NCBI GenBank assembly: GCA_023390055.1
Contig: JAEWDP010000073.1
Location: forward strand, 1 to 12,866
Direction of reading: 5' to 3'
From: Pseudomonadota bacterium
GTDB taxonomy: Bacteria > Pseudomonadota > Alphaproteobacteria > Rhizobiales > Rhizobiaceae
Length of the DNA stretch: 12,866 nt
Shown here: piece by piece, positions 6,401 to 12,350 of the stretch
How the letters are laid out: every line of letters begins with the position of its first letter
Position numbering within the stretch: the stretch's first letter is position 1
The notes under the pieces: model-generated
Told to the model about the DNA's origin: nothing
Databases searched by the model: none
The model's input: the letters and a program-made list of their open reading frames with translations, nothing else
Made by a program: the position numbers and the translations under genes

Positions 6401-7297
6401 TCAGGCAGCCAGTCCCGCCATCTGCACGTAGGAACCCCGAATGCTGTCTGCCACGGCCCGCGCCGGTCCAGACAGTTGTGGCGTGGTGACAAGGCGGACA
6501 TCGAAACTGATCAGGTCGGGAAGCTCTTCCTGGGCTCCCAGAACCACCATTTCCTCCGACAGATAGGAACGTGGAAATGGCGCGATGGCGAGATCGGACA
6601 GGACCGCCGCGCGCTGCGCCATCGAATGGGCACTGGCATAGGCGATCCGATAGGCCCGCTTCTGCTTTTCAAGCTGCGCTATGGCGTCCTGACGCCACAC
6701 ACAACCTTCTTCCCAGACGGAAAGCGGCAGAGGATCACGCAGATGGGCCGTACCGCATCTGGCACCCGCCCAGACAAGTTTTTCGGTATAGACGACTTCA
6801 CCCGAGTTTGGAAACGAGCGCGGATGACAATTGAACAAAGCAAGGTCAAGGCGCTGTTCTTCCACACGCTTGCGAAGTGCTGAACTTGAATCAACGGTGA
6901 CATCGACCATGATACCGGGACAGCTTTCGGCGAAGTTCTTGAGAATGCGCGGCAAGAGACGTTCGGCAATATCGTCCGGAGCGCCCAGTCTGACGATGCC
7001 GGAAAGTTCCGGCATGACGAAACGCGAGACCGCTTCATTGGACAAAGCAAGCATCCGGCGCGCATAAGACAGCAGGATCTCTCCATGCTGCGTCAGAACG
7101 ACCGAACGTGCATCGCGCAAGAACAGCGACGTGCGAAGCTGTTCCTCGAGCTTCTTGATCTGCATGGACACCGCCGACGGTGTTCTCAGCACGACCTCGG
7201 CGGCGGTCGAAAAATTCCCGGTTTCGGCAATCGCCACGAACGTGCGCAAGATGTCATTGTCGAGGAGAGGCAACACTGGGCGACGGGGATCTGGCAT
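6401..7297 (-). CDS. LysR-family transcriptional regulator
   Basis: This 298-residue protein has an N-terminal winged helix (about residues 13-72; LLDNDILRTFVAIAETGNFS, then TPSAVSMQIKKLEEQL) and a C-terminal substrate-binding domain (about 99-290), the normal LysR size and order. The dimer-linker helix is about 62-95. The effector is not predictable. The gene runs convergently into the RACE gene: its stop (6401-6403) begins on the base after the RACE stop (6398-6400), so the two mRNAs must overlap or end inside each other. A sigma-70-like promoter and a dyad over its -10 lie upstream. It may control the one-carbon module or the divergent DUF1127 gene; neither is shown. Family is certain, target is open. 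Confidence 0.9.
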   Translation of the reverse strand: MPDPRRPVLPLLDNDILRTFVAIAETGNFSTAAEVVLRTPSAVSMQIKKLEEQLRTSLFLRDARSVVLTQHGEILLSYARRMLALSNEAVSRFVMPELSGIVRLGAPDDIAERLLPRILKNFAESCPGIMVDVTVDSSSALRKRVEEQRLDLALFNCHPRSFPNSGEVVYTEKLVWAGARCGTAHLRDPLPLSVWEEGCVWRQDAIAQLEKQKRAYRIAYASAHSMAQRAAVLSDLAIAPFPRSYLSEEMVVLGAQEELPDLISFDVRLVTTPQLSGPARAVADSIRGSYVQMAGLAA

Positions 7298-7326
7298 GGC
7301 AATTCTCTATCAATAAAACTGAACAT

Positions 7327-7341
7327 AATGACCATATCATT
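7327..7341 (-). promoter_or_regulatory. Dyad over the LysR gene -10: possible autoregulatory operator
   Basis: The arms AATGA (7327-7331) and TCATT (7337-7341) flank CCATA, 30-44 bases before the LysR ATG. The site covers the likely -10 of that gene, the usual place for LysR self-repression. The arms are short, so confidence is limited. Confidence 0.35.
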
Positions 7342-7360
7342 TCGTTTGATTGAACGTCAA
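7331..7360 (-). promoter_or_regulatory. Candidate sigma-70 promoter of the LysR gene
   Basis: On the minus strand TTGACG (complement of 7355-7360, 5 of 6 consensus) and TATGGT (complement of 7331-7336, 4 of 6) are separated by 18 bases. This would start transcription near 7324 and give a leader of about 27 bases. Found by eye only. Confidence 0.4.
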
Positions 7361-7393
7361 GACAAGCGCAGGATCACCACAGTCGCAATTCAC

Positions 7394-7431
7394 GCGAACA
7401 GGTACGTCCCCTCATCCATGCGGCTGTTCGC
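7394..7431 (+). repeat. Inverted repeat in the DUF1127 leader
   Basis: Perfect 8-bp arms GCGAACAG (7394-7401) and CTGTTCGC (7424-7431) flank a 22-base loop. The right arm ends 4 bases before the AAGGAG ribosome site (7436-7441) of the DUF1127 gene. It could be an mRNA hairpin that modulates translation or a DNA operator. Confidence 0.45.
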
Positions 7432-7448
7432 AGACAAGGAGAAATGAC

Positions 7449-7649
7449 ATGGCCTACACGTCCAATCGCCATATCGAGGGTTTCAACTCGGGCTTTCACA
7501 TGATGACAGGTTCTTTTGTTCGCTTTGCGTCGCGCGTGCGCAATCAGAGGCGCCGGCACAAGACCGAAAAACTTTTGGCCTCTCTGCCCGTTGAAATCCG
7601 CAAGGACATCGGCTGGCCGACGAATGACGGCACATCCGGCCAGTCGTGA
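7449..7649 (+). CDS. DUF1127 (YjiS-like) small arginine-rich protein (66 aa)
   Basis: The C-terminal half, FASRVRNQRRRHKTEKLL (residues 26-43) followed by ASLPVEIRKDIGWP (44-57), is the DUF1127 signature: a basic helix then a leucine-rich turn ending in KDIG. In Agrobacterium, small DUF1127 proteins have been linked to RNA turnover and to phosphate and carbon metabolism, with the arginine-rich part acting as an RNA-binding element. The first 25 residues are unlike the core. The start is fixed by AAGGAG (7436-7441), 7 bases before the ATG. The frame is open upstream to 7350, but without a ribosome site. It is transcribed away from the LysR gene and toward the AraC-type regulator. Its regulation and target are unknown. 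Confidence 0.85.
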   Translation: MAYTSNRHIEGFNSGFHMMTGSFVRFASRVRNQRRRHKTEKLLASLPVEIRKDIGWPTNDGTSGQS

Positions 7650-7705
7650 ACTCTTATCTGTTTGCCGCTCACCCCGAAACGAGGCATGCCCGCCCCTTCA
7701 ACCCG

Positions 7706-7717
7706 CGGTCATGACCG
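7706..7717. repeat. 12-bp perfect palindrome
   Basis: CGGTCATGACCG reads the same on both strands. An alternative pairing of ACCCG (7701-7705) with CGGGT (7716-7720) surrounds it. It lies 155 bases before the regulator's ATG and is a candidate protein-binding site. Confidence 0.4.
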
Positions 7718-7724
7718 GGTGTCG

Positions 7725-7756
7725 ACGTTGCGGTTGCCGGTATGTGACCGCAACGT
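7725..7756. repeat. 10-bp perfect inverted repeat, candidate operator or leader hairpin
   Basis: The arms ACGTTGCGGT (7725-7734) and ACCGCAACGT (7747-7756) match without error across a 12-base centre. Arm centres are 22 bases apart, about two helical turns, which suits a dimeric regulator. No T-tract follows the right arm, so an intrinsic terminator for the DUF1127 gene is less likely. Confidence 0.5.
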
Positions 7757-7872
7757 GCCCTGTCGCAAATATGTTGTCCATCAGACCGTATCCCCCCTTC
7801 ACCCAAAGCATTTTTCATGGCAGTGTCGTAAACAAGGCATTGGCCATGGGCCAGCAATTGAGGTGTCGCGGC

Positions 7873-8901
7873 ATGAACGTGATGAATATTCCCTCCGTGC
7901 GGTCACGCACACTCGTATTTTTCCTTGTTCCGAACTTTACGCTTCTGCCATTTACGGCAGCGGTCGAAACATTGCGTATCGCCAACCGCATGCTGGGCTA
8001 TGATGCCTACAGCTGGCGCCTCTGTTCCGCCGATGGCGAGAAGGTCTGTTCATCGGCCGGGATCGCCCTGGATGTTGACACCTCGGTTGCAGACGAGCGC
8101 AAGAATCTCGGCGGCGAGAAGCGGCCAGACACGCTGCTGGTCTGTTCGGGGGTGGACATCGAGCGCTATCACAACAAGGCGGCATTCGCCTGGCTGCGTG
8201 AAAGCTACAATCGCGGCCTGATACTCGGCAGTCTGTGCACCGGCACGTATGTGCTGGCCCAGGCCGGCCTCTTGAACGGCAAGCGTTGCGCCATACACTG
8301 GGAAAACCTTCCCGGCTTTTCGGAAGCCTTCCCGCAAGTCGAAGTCTATGCCGATCTCTACGAGGTCGACGGCCACCTCTACACCTGCGCCGGGGGTACC
8401 GCTTCACTTGACATGATGTTGAATTTCATTGGCCAGGACTTCGGCGAAAACATCGTCAATCGTGTTTGCGAACAACAATTGACCGATCGGGTCCGCAACC
8501 CTCACGATCGCCAGCGCCTGCCCCTCAGAGCCCGTCTTGGCGTTCAAAATGCCAAGGTACTGTCAATAATCGAACTGATGGAAAACAACCTCTCCGAGCC
8601 TTTGTCGCTCGTCGAGATCGCCGATGATGCCGGACTGTCTCGCCGGCAGATCGAGCGCCTGTTCCGCCAGGAAATGGCCCGTTCTCCGGCACGCTACTAT
8701 CTCGAGATCCGACTGGATCGCGCACGCCATCTTTTGATCCAGTCATCCATGCCTGTCGTCGAGGTTGCTGTCGCCTGTGGCTTCGTGTCAGCGTCACATT
8801 TTTCGAAATGCTACAGGGAAGTCTATCATCGCTCGCCGCAACAGGAGCGGGCTGAACGCAAGCTGACGATTGCCTCGTCGCCGACCAGCATGGCGGCCTG
8901 A
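7873..8901 (+). CDS. GlxA/GbdR-type AraC-family regulator with DJ-1/PfpI domain
   Basis: This 342-residue regulator has two parts. Residues about 12-205 form a class-I glutamine-amidotransferase-like (DJ-1/PfpI) sensor domain with a nucleophile-elbow-like sequence GSLCTGTYVLAQAGLL (Cys122) and YTCAGGTASLDMM (170-182). Residues about 225-325 form an AraC/XylS DNA-binding domain with two helix-turn-helices (LSLVEIADDAGLSRRQIERLF and VVEVAVACGFVSASHFSKCYRE). Regulators of this build include GbdR, SouR, CdhR and ArgR of Pseudomonas, which activate glycine betaine, sarcosine, carnitine and arginine catabolism. That makes a quaternary amine or amino-acid derivative a reasonable effector and the corrinoid module a reasonable target, by context only. 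GAGGTG (7860-7865), 7 bases before the ATG at 7873, decides the start; ATG 7846 and ATG 7882 are alternatives. The long upstream frame extension has no coding support. Confidence 0.88.
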   Translation: MNVMNIPSVRSRTLVFFLVPNFTLLPFTAAVETLRIANRMLGYDAYSWRLCSADGEKVCSSAGIALDVDTSVADERKNLGGEKRPDTLLVCSGVDIERYHNKAAFAWLRESYNRGLILGSLCTGTYVLAQAGLLNGKRCAIHWENLPGFSEAFPQVEVYADLYEVDGHLYTCAGGTASLDMMLNFIGQDFGENIVNRVCEQQLTDRVRNPHDRQRLPLRARLGVQNAKVLSIIELMENNLSEPLSLVEIADDAGLSRRQIERLFRQEMARSPARYYLEIRLDRARHLLIQSSMPVVEVAVACGFVSASHFSKCYREVYHRSPQQERAERKLTIASSPTSMAA

Positions 8902-8948
8902 GATCACCGATCCGGGCCGGCCTTTGACCCTGACGATCCGCAAGACCG

Positions 8949-9869
8949 CTACGTCCGTTCGGAAAAGCGTTCATAGGCCGTAATCTTGCGCACGAGAGGC
9001 TCCGCATCACGCTGATAGATTTCGTTTTGAAGGAACATCCGTTCCTGTTCGAGATCCGGTTCATCCACATCGATATACCAGGCGCGTGGACTTTGCCCCT
9101 CTTCCCCGTTCCACCGATAACCGCGCGCCTTGAGAACGTTCTTCAGATCGAACGGGGCATGGACGGCCCACACACGGTAGCTTGGACGTCTTGCCCGCTC
9201 CAGAAGACTGCGCATTGCAGGGACACCAGTCCGTGGAAGCGGTGTTGCCAGAAGTTCGATTGCAGCCAGGCAATCATTTTCAGCCCGGTGGCGTCCATAG
9301 AAAAAACCGGCCCCCATCGCCAGATAGGCAAGCTTCGTTCCCTCATAGCCTTCACTGCCCCAATCAACCTGCGTCATGGAGCAGGCCCAGGGTTTGACTG
9401 CAAACACTGCGCTGAGGCGTTCAGCAAAACGCCGATCGAATGCCGCATTATGGGCGATGATCAAGGCCGCATCATTAACAATGGTTTCAACTTCGGATGG
9501 ATCGATTTCCTGACCAGCGACCATGTCATCGGTAATACCCGTCAGTGCCGTGATTTGCGGCTGGATGGGTGATGATGGCTGCTGGAACCGCTGATAGGGC
9601 TCCCGAACATGGAAGATCCGCCCGTCGAGACCATAGGTGAACGGGACAATCGCAAGTTCTATGATCTCGTCTTTCGTCGGGTCGAGCCCGGTTGTCTCGA
9701 CATCCACAAAAAGACCGGTACGCAGTTCGCAGCCAGCCGGTTCTTCAATGACAGGACGCATTTTCAGTTGCCGCAGGACACGATACCGGCCACTTTCCTC
9801 CAGCGTTGCCGCCATGGCTTCGAGGTCCAACTCGTCAGGCTGCAAGCCACGTCTCCTTACAAACAGCAT
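8949..9869 (-). CDS. DEDDh 3'-5' exonuclease (DnaQ/epsilon-like) with extra C-terminal domain
   Basis: This 306-residue protein contains a DnaQ-like exonuclease domain (about residues 50-210). The metal-binding acidic residues are in order: ExoI FVDVETTG (Asp56, Glu58), ExoII AHNAAFD (His140, Asp145) and ExoIII HRAEND (His194, Asp199), so it is a DEDDh enzyme predicted active on 3' ends of DNA or RNA. About 50 residues precede it. About 90 follow, including VWAVHAPFDLKNVLKARGYRWNG and AWYID, a small domain resembling folds that recognise 'ARGYRW..WY' patterns in other DNA-processing proteins; its role is unknown. It lacks the polymerase-III-binding tail expected of the replicative epsilon subunit, so repair or nucleic-acid turnover is more likely. 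The ribosome site before the ATG is weak, and Met19 is an alternative start. It is convergent with the AraC-type gene (47-base gap). Confidence 0.85.
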   Translation of the reverse strand: MLFVRRRGLQPDELDLEAMAATLEESGRYRVLRQLKMRPVIEEPAGCELRTGLFVDVETTGLDPTKDEIIELAIVPFTYGLDGRIFHVREPYQRFQQPSSPIQPQITALTGITDDMVAGQEIDPSEVETIVNDAALIIAHNAAFDRRFAERLSAVFAVKPWACSMTQVDWGSEGYEGTKLAYLAMGAGFFYGRHRAENDCLAAIELLATPLPRTGVPAMRSLLERARRPSYRVWAVHAPFDLKNVLKARGYRWNGEEGQSPRAWYIDVDEPDLEQERMFLQNEIYQRDAEPLVRKITAYERFSERT

Positions 9870-9978
9870 GCTTCAATTGACGGTCCAACCCGATAGTCGA
9901 GGCCAGTCCGGTGGCAGGCCCCGTTCTAGCCTCCAATTGCCTGCACGTCGAGATCGACCAATGCCCGTGCTGGAAAAC

Positions 9979-10377
9979 TCACCCGCTTTTCGCGATACGG
10001 GCGATTACCTTGATTTCAAAGGCAAAGCCGGCAAGCCAGGTAACACCGACCGCCGTCCAGTTCGGAAATGGCGGGGCAGTGAAAATCTCGTTCTTGACTG
10101 CCATTACCGTTTCCATCTGGTCTTCCGGATCCGTGTGAAACGTCGTAACGTCGACAATATCGTCATAGCTGCAGCCGCCCGCCTCGAGCGTCGCCTTGAG
10201 ATTGGCGAACGCCAGACGGACCTGCGCACCCAAATCCGTTTCCGGCGATCCGTCTGCACGACTGCCCACCTGCCCTGAGACAAACAGAAAATCGCCCGAA
10301 CGGATCGCTGCGGAATAGCCGTGAGCATCATAGAGCGCATGGCGATTGGCGGGGGAAACGGCATCGCGTTTGGTCAT
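9979..10377 (-). CDS. RidA (YjgF/YER057c/UK114) family protein, non-arginine type
   Basis: This 132-residue protein has the RidA chorismate-mutase-like fold signature: LFVSGQVGSRADG (residues 31-43), AFANLKATLEAGGCSYDDIVDVTTF (56-80) and a closing FEIKVIARI strand. Classical RidA deaminates reactive 2-aminoacrylate and other enamine/imine intermediates using an arginine (Arg105 in E. coli). Here the aligned position appears to be Trp107 (FPNWTAVGV), and one conserved Glu of the last strand is Lys123. It therefore probably belongs to a Rid subfamily without that activity and may act on another substrate. GAGG lies 9 bases before the ATG at 10377. The frame stays open to 10500, overlapping the hydrolase, with no ribosome site there. 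It follows the alpha/beta hydrolase on the same strand across a 94-base gap and is probably co-transcribed with it. Confidence 0.88.
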   Translation of the reverse strand: MTKRDAVSPANRHALYDAHGYSAAIRSGDFLFVSGQVGSRADGSPETDLGAQVRLAFANLKATLEAGGCSYDDIVDVTTFHTDPEDQMETVMAVKNEIFTAPPFPNWTAVGVTWLAGFAFEIKVIARIAKSG

Positions 10378-10402
10378 AATATCGGACCTCTTCATAAGTG
10401 GA

Positions 10403-10434
10403 ACCGGGCCGAAACGGCAGGTTTCCATCCCGGT
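10403..10434 (-). repeat. Intercistronic hairpin between hydrolase and RidA genes
   Basis: On the minus strand ACCGGG pairs with CCCGGT (complements of 10429-10434 and 10403-10408). Inside this, GAAAC pairs with GTTTC (complements of 10421-10425 and 10411-10415) around a 5-base loop, with a 3/2 internal loop between stems. No T-tract follows, so an RNA processing or stability element is likelier than a terminator. It lies 25 bases before the RidA ATG. Confidence 0.5.
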
Positions 10435-10471
10435 AAGGGCGAGACTTTGCACATTGATCCTCGGTAATCTC

Positions 10472-11332
10472 CTAGATGCGAACCTTATCAAGAAAAGCAT
10501 GCATCAGCCCCGCAATTTCGCGAGCATGGGTTTCCAGCGCGAAGTGTCCGGTATCGAGCAGATGGACCTCCGCATCCGGCAGATCACGCCGATAGGCCTC
10601 AGCGCCTGCCGGAATGAATGCGGGATCGTGGCGCCCCCAGGCCGCCAGCAAAGGCGGACGATAGTGACGAAAATAGGCCTGGAAATCAGGATAGAGCGCA
10701 ACATTGCTGCGGTAGTCGAGGATCAGGTCGAGCTGTATTTCCTCAGCCCCGGGACGGGCCATATAGGCAATGTCGAGCTCGTAGCCATCCGGTGACACAA
10801 GAACGGCATCCGCGCCGGTACCATATTGCCAGTTTCGGATCGTGTCTGGTGACAGCGAGGCGCGGCAGGCTTCCCGATTGGCGGCCGTCGCTTCGCGCCA
10901 ATAGGCTTGCCACGGACCCCATTCATCGCTGAAGCCCTCCACATAGGCATTTCCGTTCTGGGAGATGATCGCAGAAATCTTTTCGGGATTGCGCATTGCC
11001 AGTCGCAGTCCGACAGGAGCGCCATAGTCAAAGACGTAAAGCGCAAATCGGTCCAGCGACAGTGACTGGACGAAACCTTCGATCACGCCCGCGATGCCGT
11101 CAAAGGTATAATCAAACATACCGCGCGGTGGAGCCTTGGTCTGCCCGAAACCAGGCAGGTCTGGCGCGATCAGCAAAAAGCGACCGGCGAGCAAGGGGAT
11201 CAGATCGCGAAACATGTGACTTGACGTGGGAAAGCCATGCAGCAGCAGGATTACAGGCGCGTCTTTCGGCCCCGCATAGCGGTAAAAGACCTCGACATCG
11301 CCAACCTGCTTGAACCCGTATCGTATTTCCAT
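10472..11332 (-). CDS. Alpha/beta hydrolase, epoxide hydrolase/haloalkane dehalogenase-like
   Basis: This 286-residue cytosolic alpha/beta-hydrolase has HGFP at residues 32-35 (oxyanion loop), a nucleophile elbow YVFDYGAPVG with Asp102 in the nucleophile position, WGRHDPAF (Asp236, likely acid) and TGHFALE (His263, base). An Asp nucleophile with HGFP is typical of epoxide hydrolases and haloalkane dehalogenases rather than esterases. The Trp that usually follows Asp in dehalogenases is Tyr103, which argues against classic dehalogenation. The segment between about 130 and 215 should be the cap domain that shapes the substrate pocket. The frame extends 22 codons further upstream, but AGAAAGGG (complement of 11341-11348) precedes the ATG at 11332 and sets the start. 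The gene is divergent from a LysR gene across a short shared control region and is followed by RidA. Substrate unknown. Confidence 0.88.
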   Translation of the reverse strand: MEIRYGFKQVGDVEVFYRYAGPKDAPVILLLHGFPTSSHMFRDLIPLLAGRFLLIAPDLPGFGQTKAPPRGMFDYTFDGIAGVIEGFVQSLSLDRFALYVFDYGAPVGLRLAMRNPEKISAIISQNGNAYVEGFSDEWGPWQAYWREATAANREACRASLSPDTIRNWQYGTGADAVLVSPDGYELDIAYMARPGAEEIQLDLILDYRSNVALYPDFQAYFRHYRPPLLAAWGRHDPAFIPAGAEAYRRDLPDAEVHLLDTGHFALETHAREIAGLMHAFLDKVRI

Positions 11333-11340
11333 TGTGAAAA

Positions 11341-11364
11341 CCCTTTCTTCATTCAATGAAAGGG
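11341..11364. promoter_or_regulatory. LysR box (T-N11-A) and overlapping dyad in divergent control region
   Basis: TTCATT-C-AATGAA (11348-11360) is a perfect dyad with the T-N11-A spacing of LysR operators. A second register pairs CCCTTTC (11341-11347) with GAAAGGG (11358-11364). The site lies between the hydrolase ATG (11332) and the LysR ATG (11433) and partly covers the hydrolase ribosome site. An AATAAT (-10-like, 5 of 6) for the LysR gene lies at 11385-11390. Confidence 0.55.
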
Positions 11365-11432
11365 TAGTGCTTTTCGTAATCTGAAATAATATGGACACAC
11401 TGCAATGCTTGGTTTCAGAACTGGAAATAATG

Positions 11433-12350
11433 ATGGATCGTCTCGAAGCGATATCAATATTTCTGACTGTGGTGCAGACTGGCTCGTTTGCTGGCGCCGC
11501 CCGAAAGCTCGGCCGCTCACCTGCATCAGTGACACGAGCCGTATCCCAGTTGGAGGAGAGCGCTGGCGCGCGGTTGATCGAGCGAACGACACGACGTTTC
11601 GCCGTTACCGAAACGGGCGCACGTCATGTCGAGACCTACGCAAAGATCCTCGACGAACTTGCACATCTGGAGACACGGTCACCCGATGCCGCCATCAGTG
11701 GCACTGTCGTGGTTACGGCACCCGAACTTTTCGGTCGTATGAAAGTGATGCCGGTGATCGAAAGCTTCCTCGCGCTTCATCCCGGCACAAAGGCAAGGCT
11801 ACTACTTGTCAATCGCGTGGTCGACCTTGTGGGTGAAGGCGTGGACGTCGCAATTCGACTGGCGGATCTGCCCGATTCCGCGATGACCGCAATCAAACTG
11901 GGCGAAATACGCAAACTGACGTGTGCCGCTCCCTCCTACCTCGCCAGAAATCTTTTTCCGAGCGATCCGTGCGACCTGCTGTCCCACGCCTGCATCGGGT
12001 TGAATGAAGCAGGTTCGCAGGAACTGTGGCGCTATCGCGCAGGCAGAGCCGGGCGACGCAACCGCTCTGTTCGTGTCCGATGTCGCCTGACTTTAAACAG
12101 TGCGGGCGCAGCCATCGACGCTGCCGAGCGCGGTCTGGGCATTGTGCGTCCGCTTTCCTACCAGGTCGAAAGGCAAATCGCGCAAGGATCCCTCGTAACT
12201 CTCCTTGACGCGTACGAACCAAAATCAATCCCGGTGCATCTGGTATTCCAGCCAAGACCATTTCAGGGAGGTGCGTTGCGCGCTTTCGTCGACCACGCTG
12301 TCCCCTTGTTGAGGCACTCATTCAGCAGGCGTAAAGATCCATCAGTCTAG
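11433..12350 (+). CDS. LysR-family transcriptional regulator, divergent from hydrolase
   Basis: This 305-residue protein begins MDRLEAISIFLTVVQTGSFA, a typical LysR start. The winged helix is about residues 1-60 (AARKLGRSPASVTRAVSQLEE as recognition region; LIERTTRRFAVTETG as wing), then a linker helix and a substrate-binding domain (about 88-290), with GVDVAIRLADLPDS and a late NSAGAAIDAAERGLGIV segment. It resembles the CrgA/AaeR-like branch. The frame is open from 11391, but ATG 11430/11433 with GGA at 11423-11425 matches the family start. As is normal for LysR genes it probably controls the divergent hydrolase-RidA unit through the dyad between them, and itself. Its stop shares CTAG (12347-12350) with the stop of the convergent response regulator. 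Confidence 0.9.
   Translation: MDRLEAISIFLTVVQTGSFAGAARKLGRSPASVTRAVSQLEESAGARLIERTTRRFAVTETGARHVETYAKILDELAHLETRSPDAAISGTVVVTAPELFGRMKVMPVIESFLALHPGTKARLLLVNRVVDLVGEGVDVAIRLADLPDSAMTAIKLGEIRKLTCAAPSYLARNLFPSDPCDLLSHACIGLNEAGSQELWRYRAGRAGRRNRSVRVRCRLTLNSAGAAIDAAERGLGIVRPLSYQVERQIAQGSLVTLLDAYEPKSIPVHLVFQPRPFQGGALRAFVDHAVPLLRHSFSRRKDPSV

Larger units (their letters stand above)
7650..7872 (+). other. 223-base regulatory spacer before the GlxA/GbdR-type gene
   Basis: No gene was found here, although the frame of the downstream regulator stays open through it. It contains the 12-bp palindrome at 7706-7717 and the 10-bp inverted repeat at 7725-7756. No confident promoter could be picked out by eye. 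Confidence 0.5.

Noticed and set aside
7516..7845. N-terminal extension of the AraC-type regulator frame
   Set aside because: It would overlap the DUF1127 gene and adds Cys/Arg/Pro-rich sequence unlike GlxA proteins. A good ribosome site precedes ATG 7873.
8902..8948. Terminator between the convergent AraC-type and exonuclease genes
   Set aside because: The spacer has GC-rich direct repeats (GATCCG twice) but no stable inverted repeat with a T-tract on either strand.
9637..10278. Plus-strand open frame of 213 codons
   Set aside because: Lies opposite the exonuclease and RidA genes, both with intact active-site or fold motifs. Arginine/serine-rich shadow product.
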